Below, piece by piece: positions 1 to 8,235 of a DNA stretch of 64,000 nt. The stretch spans positions 1 through 64,000 of the forward strand of contig JBCCJI010000008.1 of assembly GCA_039027855.1 (NCBI GenBank), given 5' to 3'. A program made the position numbers and the translations under genes. Source of the stretch: Thermohalobaculum sp039027855 (GTDB lineage: Bacteria; Pseudomonadota; Alphaproteobacteria; Rhodobacterales; Rhodobacteraceae). The notes under the pieces are model-generated. The model saw nothing but the letters and a program-made list of their open reading frames with translations, was not told the origin of the DNA and ran no database searches. Position 1 is the first letter of the stretch; the number at the start of each line of letters is the position of its first letter.

Positions 1-1
1 C

Positions 2-115
2 GAGTTCATCGAAGGCTGGTACAACCCCGGCCGGCGCCATTCCGCGCTCGGCTATCTCGCGCCAATCGACGACGAAAGGAAGGCCCTCGCCGGGCTAGAA
101 ACCACGAGCCCATGA
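2..115 (+). CDS. IS3-family transposase (OrfB), C-terminal fragment
   Basis: The reading frame is open from the window edge and ends in TGA. It encodes about 37 residues, including EGWYNPGRRHSALGYLAP, the signature at the C-terminus of IS3-family DDE (rve-type) transposases, which cut and join the ends of the element. The rest of the gene and its upstream orfA lie outside the window, so whether the element is intact cannot be judged. The stop is followed within 30 bases by a sequence typical of an IS3 right end. Confidence 0.85.
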   Translation, partial: EFIEGWYNPGRRHSALGYLAPIDDERKALAGLETTSP

Positions 116-141
116 CCGTCCACGAAACCGGGGGAACTCCA
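116..141. repeat. Probable right terminal inverted repeat of the IS3-family element
   Basis: Directly after the transposase stop comes a G-rich block containing CCGGGGGAACTCCA and ending in CA, the usual terminal dinucleotide of IS3-family elements. The left end is outside the window, so the repeat and the target duplication cannot be confirmed. Confidence 0.55.
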
Positions 142-660
142 GTCGCATGAGCAATGTGCGAACGATCCTGGAGACTACCCCTGCCCATAGACCGGCCAGG
201 CATCAAATTACCCTGCGCATCTGCCAAAGCGTGATCGGCCGGAAAGTGTCGGTGCCTGCCCGCGTACCGTTTGCGAAGACCATGGCGGTCACAACCCCTG
301 CCAGCGTCGTTTTTCGTCCTGCGGTGGCATCCACCTACGAGGCAAGGAAGGCGCGCGCCAGACGAAAAAAGCGTCGGCACCTAACCGTCCAGGAGACCGA
401 AAGGAAGCCATCTGTTGCGCCACCCAGCCCGCGATCTTCGTAATAGCGGCGCGGCGCTTCGCCTGACCCTTGCCGGCGCGGGTCAACTGTCTTCGAGCGC
501 TAGAAGCCCAAGCTTTGGGTGTTCACGTGGTTGCTCGGAAGTCGTAGTGGCCGCAGTCGAGGCGCAGGGTCTAACTTCCCTATTGATAGGCTCAGATCGT
601 TCGTCAACGCTCGGCCGGGCCGGGCCGGGCCGGCCGCTGTTTTGCGCTTGATGCTCTGGA
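142..660. other. Gene-free stretch between the IS end and ccoS, with a CCGGG microsatellite
   Basis: No convincing gene is seen on either strand. The short open frames here have no recognisable motif and overlap each other. At about 613-636 the five-base unit CCGGG is repeated about four times. The stretch is the 3' flank of the minus-strand ccoS and may hold its transcription end, but no clear intrinsic terminator is visible. Confidence 0.5.
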
Positions 661-816
661 TCAGCTTGGCGGGGGGGTGTCGTCGTCCTGCAGGATGCGG
701 GCAGCGGCGCCGTCGAGGTCTTCGTACTGGTTGCGCCTGACCGACCAGACAAAGGCGGCCGCACCGACGAGGCCGAGGAACACCGAGACCGGCAGCAGCA
801 GGCTGATAACGCTCAT
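661..816 (-). CDS. ccoS: cbb3-type cytochrome oxidase assembly protein CcoS
   Basis: This 51-residue protein has one N-terminal membrane segment (MSVISLLLPVSVFLGLVGAA) followed by FVWSVRRNQYEDLDGAA, the conserved CcoS pattern of a helix then a short basic and acidic tail. CcoS is needed to insert haem and copper into the cbb3 oxidase in the inner membrane. Its ATG overlaps the fixI stop in an ATGA, so it is translationally coupled as the last gene of ccoG-fixH-fixI-ccoS. Confidence 0.93.
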   Translation of the reverse strand: MSVISLLLPVSVFLGLVGAAAFVWSVRRNQYEDLDGAAARILQDDDTPPPS

Positions 817-3164
817 GCTTGGATCTCCATGGCATGTTTCGGCGGTGCGCCCGTTGTCGCACTGGCCTCAGCGCCCGCTTTGCGCCCCATGCGGAGCGCA
901 TTGACCGTGACGAGGATCGACGAGGACGACATGGCGAGCGCCGCGATTAAGGGGGTGGCATAGCCCGCCACCGCCAGCGGGATCGCGAAGACGTTGTAGA
1001 GGCCTGACATCCAGAGGTTCTCGACCATCCGGCGGCGCGCAGTGATCGCGGTCCGGCGCGCGGTGATGACCGGTGATGTGGACTGGCCGAGATAGACGAT
1101 CCCCGCCGCGGCCTCTGACACCCCCGCGGCCGAGGCGGGCGCCAAAGAGACATCGGCGGCGGCGAGGGCAGGGGCATCGTTCAGCCCGTCGCCGACCATC
1201 GCCACGGTGTGGCCCGATGCCTGCAGCGCCTGGACCCGCGCGATCTTATCGGCCGGTGTCAGGTCGGCGACGACCTCATCGATCCCGGCGGCCCTGGCAG
1301 CACTCTCGACCGCCGCGGCCCGGTCGCCAGACATGAGGATGATCCGGCAGCCCGCCTTGCGGAGCGCCGCCACGGTTTCGGCCGCATCGGCCCGGAGCGC
1401 GTCCTCGAGCTGGAAGGACACCGGCGCCTCTCCCGGCATGCTGAGCCAGACCACCGTTCCCGAGGTCGCCTGATCGGACTTAGGGCGCTCGGGTTCGGCC
1501 TCGATGCTCCGCCCCGCGAGAGCGCCGACAAAGCTCGACCGTCCGAGGCGCGCCGGCCCATTTGACAGCGTGGCCTCGATCCCCTGGCCCGCGATCTCGC
1601 TGGTCTGGCCGGTCTTGGCGGCCGTGATGCCATGGGCCTCGGCCGCCTCGCCGATGGCACGGGCCATGGGGTGGCGCGAGCCCGCCGCCAGTGCGGCGGC
1701 CACAGGCCATGCTGGATGGTCCATCTCGGGTGCCGCGACCAGCCGGGGCCGCCCCTCGGTCAGCGTGCCGGTCTTGTCGAAGACCACGGTGTCGACCTTG
1801 GCCAGCGTCTCCAGGGCCCCGCCGTCCTTGAGGAAGATCCCCGCCTTGAAGAGGCGCCCGCCGGCCACGGCCTGGACCACCGGAATGGCGAGGCCGAGCG
1901 CGCAGGGGCAAGTGATGATCAGCGTTGCCGCCGCGATCATCAGCGCGTGGCCCGGTGTTGCCCCGGCCAGCAGCCAACCAACGGCGGCGAGGGCCGCGAT
2001 CGCGTGCACCCCCGGCGCATAGAGCCGCGTCGCCTCGGCCGCGAGTTCCTGGGTTCTCCCCTCGGCCGTCTCGGCCGCGGCGATCATGCGCTCGAGGTCC
2101 GCCAGGAAGGTGTCGCGACCCGTCCGTTCGACGCCCAGCCCCCCGCGGCCCGAGGCGACGGCCATGCCCGCCATCAGCTCATCGCCCGGGGCGGCGAAGA
2201 CCGGCACACTCTCTCCGGTGACCAGGGCGCGGTCGATCTCGCTTTCGCCCTCGATGATGCGGCCATCGGCCGGCGCACGGTCGCCCGGCATCAGCACCAC
2301 GTGATCGCCGGGCGCGAGGTCGGCGACGGCCACTTCGGTGACATGGCCCTCGGCATCGCGTTTGCGCGTCGTACGCGGGCGGAGCGCCGCGCACTCCACC
2401 GCGGCCGAGCGCGCCGCCCGCCGCGCCCGGTGATCGAGGTAGCGCCCGGCCAGCAGGAAGAAGACCAGCGCCGTCGCCGCCTCGAACCAGCCCTCGCCCT
2501 CGCCGGTCAGCGCGGCATGGGTGCTGACGCCGAGTGCGGTGAGGATGGCGAGCGAGATCGGCACATCCATATTGAGCCGCGCGCGCGACAGGGCGCCCCA
2601 GGCCGAGGCGAAGAACGGCTGGCCCGACCACAGCGTGGCCGGCACTGCCAGCACCATGGACATCAAAAGCAGGAGGCGCGCCATGCTGCCATCTGCCCCG
2701 GCCCAGAGCGCGACCGAGAGCAGCATCACGTTCATCGCCGCGAAACCCGTCACGCCGAGGCGCACGAGCAGGGCCCGCCCTTCCTCGTCGCGGTCGAGCG
2801 CGTCGAGCGCGGCCTTGTCAACCTCGCGCGCCGGGTAGCCGGCCTTGCTGACCGCCGCGATGACCGCCGCCTGATCGATCTCTGCGCCCTCGGCCGCGAT
2901 GACGGCGAGGCGACGCTGCGAGAGGTTGACCCGTGCGCCCGCGATCCCCGGCACCGCCCTCGCGGCCCGCTCGACCGCCGCGATGCAAGCCGCGCACCGC
3001 ATGCCGTCCACGCCGAGTTCCAGCCGGTCGCCGGTGGGCAAAGGCCCCGCAGCCGCGACCGCGCCCTTCGCGCCGGAACAGCATCCGCCAGGTGCGGAAG
3101 CGGCGGCAGCATCGGCGGCATCAGCGGCGCCGCCGCCCTGCATCGTCGTCGCGTCGAGTGCCAT
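813..3164 (-). CDS. fixI: Copper-translocating P1B-type ATPase FixI/CcoI
   Basis: This is a 783-residue inner-membrane P1B ATPase that exports copper for assembly of the binuclear site of cbb3 oxidase. An N-terminal heavy-metal domain has MRCAAC (residues 55-60). It is followed by membrane helices, the actuator TGES (about 314), the transmembrane metal site CPC (about 417), the phosphorylation loop DKTGTLT (about 460), the SRHPMA nucleotide-binding motif and GDGLNDAPAL (about 655). I chose the ATG at 3164 because it sits one base after the fixH stop and leaves a normal-length protein. An upstream in-frame start would overlap fixH by 120 bases. Its end overlaps ccoS by four bases. Confidence 0.96.
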   Translation of the reverse strand: MALDATTMQGGGAADAADAAAASAPGGCCSGAKGAVAAAGPLPTGDRLELGVDGMRCAACIAAVERAARAVPGIAGARVNLSQRRLAVIAAEGAEIDQAAVIAAVSKAGYPAREVDKAALDALDRDEEGRALLVRLGVTGFAAMNVMLLSVALWAGADGSMARLLLLMSMVLAVPATLWSGQPFFASAWGALSRARLNMDVPISLAILTALGVSTHAALTGEGEGWFEAATALVFFLLAGRYLDHRARRAARSAAVECAALRPRTTRKRDAEGHVTEVAVADLAPGDHVVLMPGDRAPADGRIIEGESEIDRALVTGESVPVFAAPGDELMAGMAVASGRGGLGVERTGRDTFLADLERMIAAAETAEGRTQELAAEATRLYAPGVHAIAALAAVGWLLAGATPGHALMIAAATLIITCPCALGLAIPVVQAVAGGRLFKAGIFLKDGGALETLAKVDTVVFDKTGTLTEGRPRLVAAPEMDHPAWPVAAALAAGSRHPMARAIGEAAEAHGITAAKTGQTSEIAGQGIEATLSNGPARLGRSSFVGALAGRSIEAEPERPKSDQATSGTVVWLSMPGEAPVSFQLEDALRADAAETVAALRKAGCRIILMSGDRAAAVESAARAAGIDEVVADLTPADKIARVQALQASGHTVAMVGDGLNDAPALAAADVSLAPASAAGVSEAAAGIVYLGQSTSPVITARRTAITARRRMVENLWMSGLYNVFAIPLAVAGYATPLIAALAMSSSSILVTVNALRMGRKAGAEASATTGAPPKHAMEIQA

Positions 3165-3165
3165 G

Positions 3166-3678
3166 TCAGTGCCTGATGGTGAACCGGTGGGTAAGGGTGA
3201 TCGGCTGCGTGTCGGCCCCGGCGTCGGCCGGTGAGACGACGATGTTTGCCTGCCAGCGACCCGGCTCAAGGCCGAGTGCCGCGCCATAGCCGCCCGCCTC
3301 GGGCATCAGGATCACCAGGCGATCATCGTCGTGGAACGTCGGCCGTCCGATGGTCGCGGTGACATGCATGCCCGGGACCGGCTGGCCCTTGGTATCGCTC
3401 ACCGCAAGGCTGAGGCGGCCCTCTGACCAATCGGGCGCAAGGCTTAGGCCCGAGGCTGCAAGGGCGCTCCGCCGCGCCTCGAAATCCTGGCTCGCCACAT
3501 AGCTGTTCTTGACAACCAGGCCCGGAAAGCTGCCCGCGGCCGCGACGATCAATGCCGTGTTGGCGCAGACGATCGTCAAGAACGCGCCCCCCATGCAGAG
3601 CGCGAACTTGCGCCCGGTGAAGCGCGGCGCGGGGCCCTCTGCGGTGGCGGCAAAGCGGGGTAGGGTGAGGCGGATCAT
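3166..3678 (-). CDS. fixH: FixH/CcoH family protein
   Basis: The protein has 170 residues with a single membrane helix near the N-terminus (residues about 28-50, LCMGGAFLTIVCANTALIVA) followed by a periplasmic domain containing VKNSYVASQDFE, the characteristic FixH segment. CcoH/FixH stays bound to the cbb3 oxidase and to its assembly intermediates. The start overlaps the ccoG stop as ATGA, and the stop is one base before the fixI start, so the four genes form one tightly coupled operon. Confidence 0.93.
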   Translation of the reverse strand: MIRLTLPRFAATAEGPAPRFTGRKFALCMGGAFLTIVCANTALIVAAAGSFPGLVVKNSYVASQDFEARRSALAASGLSLAPDWSEGRLSLAVSDTKGQPVPGMHVTATIGRPTFHDDDRLVILMPEAGGYGAALGLEPGRWQANIVVSPADAGADTQPITLTHRFTIRH

Positions 3679-5120
3679 GGGCCCTGCTCCTCTTCGGGGG
3701 CAATGAAGACGGTGGCGCGCGCTTCGCGCTCACCGGTGACGGTGTTGGTGACGGCAAGGGTCATCGCGCTTTGCCCGCCCGGTACGGCCCAGGTTTCGGC
3801 CGTGAGGAACAGGCGGAACTGGCCCACCTTGTCGGCCGGCACGCTGACGATCAGGTTGTCTTGGCCCGTGATCGACGCGGTGACACCGAAAGGCGCGTGA
3901 TAGGACAGGGCATACTCGGCGCGCTCGGGGCTGCGATTGGCGATGGTGACGGCATAGGCATTGCGCGTCGTCCCATCCGACAGCACGACATAGGTCGGGT
4001 TGCGCTCGCGCGCGATGCGCAGGTCGACCTGGTCGCGCATCGCCAGCACCACCAGCATGGCCACACCGATCCCGGACCACAGGGTGAAGTACACCATGTT
4101 CCGCATCGTAATAACGCGCTTGAGGATCGGGATCGGCCCTAGGCCCTGCGCGGCGCGCTCGCTATCTTCAAGGGCGACGTAATCGATCAGGCCCCGTGGC
4201 TTGCCGACCTTCACCATCATCTCGTCGCAGGCATCGATGCAGAGCGCGCAGGTGATGCACCCCAGCTGCTGCCCGTCGCGGATGTCGATGCCGGTGGGGC
4301 AGGCGGCGACACAGGCATTGCAGTCGATGCAATCGCCCAGCGCCTCGGCCCCGGCCTTTTTGCGATGCTTACCGCGCGGCTCGCCCCGCTCCTCGCGATA
4401 GGCGACGGTCAGGGTATGCTCGTCCATCATCGCGGCCTGGATCCGCGGCCAGGGGCACATGTAGATGCACACCTGTTCACGCATGAAACCGCCGAGGGTG
4501 AAGGTCGTGGCTGTCAGCAGCGCGATGGACGCATAGGCGACGACAGCCGCCTCACCGGTGAGAAGATCGACCAAGAGCGTCGGCGCATCCGCGAAATAGA
4601 AGACCCAGGCGCCGCCGGTCGCGACCGCGATCAACAGCCAGATCGACCATTTGATCGCGCGCTTGCGCAGCTTCGTGGCGTTCCAAGGGGCGTTCCACAG
4701 CCTGATCTGGGCGTTGCGATCCCCGTCGATCCGCCGCTCGACGAAGGTGTAGAGATCGGTCCACACGGTCTGCGGGCAGGCGTAGCCGCACCAGACACGC
4801 CCGAGCACCGCAGTGAACAGGAACAAGCCCAGCCCTGACATGATCAACAACCCGGCGACGTAATAGAACTCGGTCGGCCAGATCTCGATGAAGAAAAAGA
4901 AGAAACGGCGGCTGTCGAGATCCACCAGCACGGCCTGGTTCGGCATCTCGGCGCCGCGGTCCCAGCGGATCCACGGCGTGACGTAATAGACGGTCAGGCA
5001 GAAGGCCATCAGCGCCCATTTCAGGCGGCGGAAGGTGCCTTTGACGGCCTTGGGCAGGACGGGCACGCGCGCTGCGTAAAGCGGTGCCTCTCTGTCGTCG
5101 GTCCCTCGATCAAGGGGCAT
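3675..5120 (-). CDS. ccoG: cbb3 oxidase maturation protein CcoG (membrane ferredoxin-type protein)
   Basis: The protein has 481 residues, with several membrane helices in the first half and cysteine motifs CGYACPQTVW and CIYMCPWPR near the membrane. A double 4Fe-4S ferredoxin domain follows (CIDCNACVAACPTGID and CITCALCIDACDE, residues about 263-300). The C-terminus is an immunoglobulin-like periplasmic domain. CcoG is a cupric reductase that supplies Cu(I) for cbb3 maturation. The chosen ATG at 5120 opens MPLDRGTDDREAPLYAAR, where the alignment-like part starts; a longer in-frame start exists at 5213. An FNR-type box lies about 80 bases upstream. The oxidase genes ccoNOQP, which usually precede ccoG, are not here. 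Confidence 0.95.
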   Translation of the reverse strand: MPLDRGTDDREAPLYAARVPVLPKAVKGTFRRLKWALMAFCLTVYYVTPWIRWDRGAEMPNQAVLVDLDSRRFFFFFIEIWPTEFYYVAGLLIMSGLGLFLFTAVLGRVWCGYACPQTVWTDLYTFVERRIDGDRNAQIRLWNAPWNATKLRKRAIKWSIWLLIAVATGGAWVFYFADAPTLLVDLLTGEAAVVAYASIALLTATTFTLGGFMREQVCIYMCPWPRIQAAMMDEHTLTVAYREERGEPRGKHRKKAGAEALGDCIDCNACVAACPTGIDIRDGQQLGCITCALCIDACDEMMVKVGKPRGLIDYVALEDSERAAQGLGPIPILKRVITMRNMVYFTLWSGIGVAMLVVLAMRDQVDLRIARERNPTYVVLSDGTTRNAYAVTIANRSPERAEYALSYHAPFGVTASITGQDNLIVSVPADKVGQFRLFLTAETWAVPGGQSAMTLAVTNTVTGEREARATVFIAPEEEQGP

Positions 5121-5195
5121 TTCGTCGTCCTGCTGCGGCCGCGCGTTGCGAACTGATCCTTGATCGCAACCTGCTCTGCGCCCGGGCAACGGGCC

Positions 5196-5209
5196 TTGAC
5201 CCCGATCAA
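5196..5209 (-). promoter_or_regulatory. FNR-type (anaerobox) site upstream of ccoG
   Basis: TTGACCCCGATCAA matches the FNR/FnrL dyad TTGAT-N4-ATCAA at nine of ten defined positions. It is centred about 82 bases before the ccoG start, which would fit a class II activator position with a leader of about 40 bases. Activation of cbb3 genes by FnrL/FixK under low oxygen is established in related bacteria; the role here is inferred. Confidence 0.7.
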
Positions 5210-5394
5210 GCACGCCTGCCCGACCTGCTGCGGCGCGGGCGCGCAGTCCGACGGGCCGGTGATCCGGCGACCCGATGGCGCAGGTCCCGAGACATCACCG
5301 CGAGGATGCCGCCGGCCTGGCGCGAGGCCTGCTGGGGCCGCCTCAGGCGCAGGGGGCGTGCGGATATGCGACGGATGTCGTGTTGTGGCGTCGT

Positions 5395-5408
5395 CTGATG
5401 CAGGTCAA
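5395..5408. promoter_or_regulatory. Second FNR-like dyad between ccoG and dld
   Basis: CTGATGCAGGTCAA has the spacing of an FNR box, with a half site CTGAT and a half site GTCAA, and two mismatches to the consensus. It lies about 153 bases before the dld start and about 280 before ccoG, so it could serve dld or be a secondary site. The remaining 5210-5560 stretch shows no gene. Confidence 0.4.
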
Positions 5409-5560
5409 ATCAGGAACTTGGGCGTGCATGTACTGATCGGGAAAAGCTGATTGTCGTGGCAGAGGCCGTGGCAGCAGCTGTCCCATCCGGCAAGACACGG
5501 CCCGTGAGCCCACGGTCCGGCGGGGCATCGCGCGGCGCCACAGGACGAGGAGACAAGCAC

Positions 5561-7348
5561 ATGGCTCATCCGTTGATCGAGACACTGCGTGGCATTGTCG
5601 GCAAACGTCACCTCGTGAGTGGCGAGGCCGAGAGCGAGCGCTTCCGAAAGGGTTTCAGATCGGGCGAGGGCGCCGCACTTGCCGTCGCCTCGCCCGGCAC
5701 GCTGCTCGAGATGTGGCGTGTGCTTGAGGCCTGTGTTGCAGCCGACGTCATCGTGATCATGCAGGCGGCGAATACGGGTCTCACCGAAGGTTCCACGCCC
5801 AAGGGCACCTACGGCCGCGACGTGGTCATCATCAATGCCATGCGCATCGACGCGATCCATGTGCTGCACAACGGGCATCAGATCGTCAGTCTGCCCGGCG
5901 GCACGCTTTATCAGCTTGAGAAAATGCTGAAGCCGCTCGGGCGTGAGCCCCATTCGGTCATCGGCTCCTCCAGCATCGGCGCGTCGATCGTCGGCGGGGT
6001 CTGCAACAACTCAGGCGGTGCGCTCACCCGGCGCGGCCCCGCCTATACCGAGCTCGCGCTCTATGCCCAGATTGGCGCTGACGGCGTCCTGCGACTGGTC
6101 AACCATCTCGGCATAGCCCTCGGCGACACGCCGGAGGAGATCCTCGGCCGGCTCGATAACGGTCAGTTCAGCGCAGCCGATATCAGCGACGGCGTCGGCC
6201 GCGCGTCGGATGAGGGTTATGACGACAAGGTGCGCGATGTCGATGCACCGACCCCCTCGCGCTACAACGCCGATCCCGACCGGCTCTATGAAGCGTCGGG
6301 CTCTGCCGGCAAACTCGCGGTCTTTGCGGTGCGTCTCGACACCTATCCCGCCACCGGCGGTGAGCGCGTCTACTACATCGGCACCAATGATCCGGCCGAG
6401 CTGACGATGCTTCGCCGGCGCATCCTGACCGAAAGCGAGGAGCTGCCGATCTGCGGCGAATACGTGCACCGCACATTGTTCGACATCGCCCGGAAATACG
6501 GCAAAGACACGCTGATGATGATCCACTGGTTCGGGACGGATCGTCTGCCCTTCTTCTTTGCGGTGAAGGGGGCGCTGGACGCGCGCTTCAACAAACTGCC
6601 CTTCTTGCCGCGCAACCTTGTCGACCGCGTGATGCAAGGGCTCAGCCGCCTGATCCCCGAGCCGCTGCCCAAGCGGATGCTGGACTGGCGCGCGCGCTTC
6701 GAACACCACCTCATTCTCAAGGTTGGCACCGAGGCTGCCGAAGCGACTGAAGCGCTGCTGACCGACGCCCTGGGGCCTAATACATGGTTTGCCTGTTCCG
6801 AGGCCGAGGGCAAAAAGGCCATGCTGCATCGCTTTGCGGCGGCAGGTGCTGCGGTGCGCTATCACGCTGTGCACGCGGCCGAGGTCGAGGATGTCATCGC
6901 TCTCGACATCGCGCTGGCGCGCAATGATGAGCATTGGCTCGAGACCTTGCCAGAAGAGATCGAGCGGGATCTGGTCGCCAAGCTCTATTACGGGCACTTC
7001 TTCTGCCATGTGTTCCACCAGGATTACGTCGTGCGCAAAGGGGCGGATCCGAAGGCGATCAAGCAGAAGATGCTCGCCTTGCTGACCGAGCGAGGCGCCG
7101 AATACCCGGCAGAGCATAACGTGGGCCATCTCTATCCCGCCAAGCCCGCGCTCCGCGCCCATTACGAGGCACTCGATCCATGCAACTGCTTTAATCCCGG
7201 GATCGGCAAGACCTCGCGCGAGAAGAACTATGGTCGCGTTGAGGATCAGGGTGCGCCTGGGGCCGAGGCAACCAATGGCGCGGTCGCTCCGGCGCCGGCG
7301 AAGAGCGTAGAGGTCGCCGCGGAAACCGACACGATACCGGCCGAGTAG
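5561..7348 (+). CDS. dld: Quinone-dependent D-lactate dehydrogenase
   Basis: The 595-residue protein is the length of E. coli Dld plus a short low-complexity tail. It is a peripheral membrane flavoprotein that oxidises D-lactate to pyruvate and passes electrons to quinone. The FAD-binding (PCMH) domain shows the GSSSIGASIVGGVCNNSGG segment around residues 135-155. The C-terminal half includes the membrane-binding and cap regions and ends with LDPCNCFNPGIGKTSREKNY. I chose the ATG at 5561, preceded by AGGACGAGGAGA, over an in-frame start at 5456 that only adds low-complexity sequence. The last 35 residues are Ala/Pro/Glu-rich and look dispensable. Confidence 0.92.
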   Translation: MAHPLIETLRGIVGKRHLVSGEAESERFRKGFRSGEGAALAVASPGTLLEMWRVLEACVAADVIVIMQAANTGLTEGSTPKGTYGRDVVIINAMRIDAIHVLHNGHQIVSLPGGTLYQLEKMLKPLGREPHSVIGSSSIGASIVGGVCNNSGGALTRRGPAYTELALYAQIGADGVLRLVNHLGIALGDTPEEILGRLDNGQFSAADISDGVGRASDEGYDDKVRDVDAPTPSRYNADPDRLYEASGSAGKLAVFAVRLDTYPATGGERVYYIGTNDPAELTMLRRRILTESEELPICGEYVHRTLFDIARKYGKDTLMMIHWFGTDRLPFFFAVKGALDARFNKLPFLPRNLVDRVMQGLSRLIPEPLPKRMLDWRARFEHHLILKVGTEAAEATEALLTDALGPNTWFACSEAEGKKAMLHRFAAAGAAVRYHAVHAAEVEDVIALDIALARNDEHWLETLPEEIERDLVAKLYYGHFFCHVFHQDYVVRKGADPKAIKQKMLALLTERGAEYPAEHNVGHLYPAKPALRAHYEALDPCNCFNPGIGKTSREKNYGRVEDQGAPGAEATNGAVAPAPAKSVEVAAETDTIPAE

Positions 7349-7364
7349 CGGGTACGCTCGTCAT

Positions 7365-7387
7365 CTCGGTGCCCGCTTGGCGCCGAG
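7365..7387 (+). terminator. Possible hairpin terminator after dld
   Basis: CTCGGTGCC and GGCGCCGAG form a nine-base-pair stem with one G-U pair and a five-base loop, 17 bases after the dld stop. No T-run follows, so intrinsic termination is uncertain. Confidence 0.35.
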
Positions 7388-7522
7388 GTCGTGACAAAAG
7401 CATGCGATAGGTGGTTCGACGGCAACGGCTTTGGCCCGCACACTTGCCGCGCGCGCTTGCGCGTTGCGGGCAGGCGGCGGCTGTGGCACGCCTGAACATC
7501 CGTACCGCAACGAGCGAGCGAG

Positions 7523-8176
7523 ATGCCCGGTTTCGAGAACGCGCGCCGTGCCATGGTCGACACGCAGGTTCGTCCCTCCGACGTGACCCGCTACCCGATC
7601 ATTGAAGCGATGCTCGCCGTCCCGCGCGAGCGCTTCGTGCCGGCCTCGCGCCGCGAGATCGCCTATGCCGAGACCGATGTGCCGCTGGCGCCCGGTCGCG
7701 CGCTGCTGGCGCCGCGCACCCTTGCCAAGATGCTTGAGGCGGCGACGATCGACCCCGCTGACCTAGTGCTGGATTTGGCGCCCGCCACCGGATACTCGAC
7801 CGCGCTCATCGCCCGCATGGCCGAGGCCGTGGTGGCCATCGAGCCTGATGCCGATCTGTGCGCCACCGCGCAGGCACGGCTTGATGAGCTTGAGGTCATG
7901 AATGCCGCGATCAGCCCCGGCGCGGTGGAAGATGGTGACCCCGATCATGGGCCGTATGACGTCATTCTCGTCAACGGTGCGGTGGAACAGGTGCCCGCCG
8001 AACTCACCGCGCAGCTCAAGGATGGCGGCCGGCTGGTCGCGATCTTTCTCGACGGACCGGTCGGGCGTTGCCGCGTGGTGACGCGGGCGGGCGATGCGCT
8101 CTCGGACCGGCGTGCCTTCGATGTGGACGCACCGCTGATCGAAGGGTTTCGCAAGGCCCGCGCGTTCGAGTTTTGA
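7523..8176 (+). CDS. Protein-L-isoaspartate O-methyltransferase family protein
   Basis: The 217-residue protein belongs to the PCMT family. It starts MPGFENARRAMVDTQVRPSDV, which is typical of the alphaproteobacterial members found just upstream of tolC. The SAM-binding glycine motif is altered, reading VLDLAPATGYSTALIA where classical Pcm has a DIGxGxGY-type motif. The catalytic Ser/Thr region of true repair enzymes is not obvious. The role in repair of isoaspartyl residues is therefore a family-level inference. It lies 59 bases before tolC on the same strand. Confidence 0.85.
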   Translation: MPGFENARRAMVDTQVRPSDVTRYPIIEAMLAVPRERFVPASRREIAYAETDVPLAPGRALLAPRTLAKMLEAATIDPADLVLDLAPATGYSTALIARMAEAVVAIEPDADLCATAQARLDELEVMNAAISPGAVEDGDPDHGPYDVILVNGAVEQVPAELTAQLKDGGRLVAIFLDGPVGRCRVVTRAGDALSDRRAFDVDAPLIEGFRKARAFEF

Positions 8177-8235
8177 ACCACGAGTGTCGATCCAACCATG
8201 GCCCCCCATGACGCAATGCTGAAGAGGACTACCCC

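Larger units (their letters stand above)
1..141 (+). mobile_element. Right end of an IS3-family insertion sequence
   Basis: This combines the transposase C-terminus and the putative terminal repeat. The element lies about 520 bases beyond the end of the cco maturation operon. Nothing in that operon looks disrupted by it. Confidence 0.7.

Noticed and set aside
147..443. Plus-strand ORF of 98 codons after the IS end
   Set aside because: No motif or good ribosome-binding site, composition like non-coding sequence, and overlapping minus-strand frames of similar quality.
1632..3176. Long plus-strand open frame (514 codons) opposite fixI
   Set aside because: It is the antisense of a certain gene in a high-GC genome, where stop codons are rare in the complementary frame. 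It has no motif and an Arg/Gly/Ala-rich random look.
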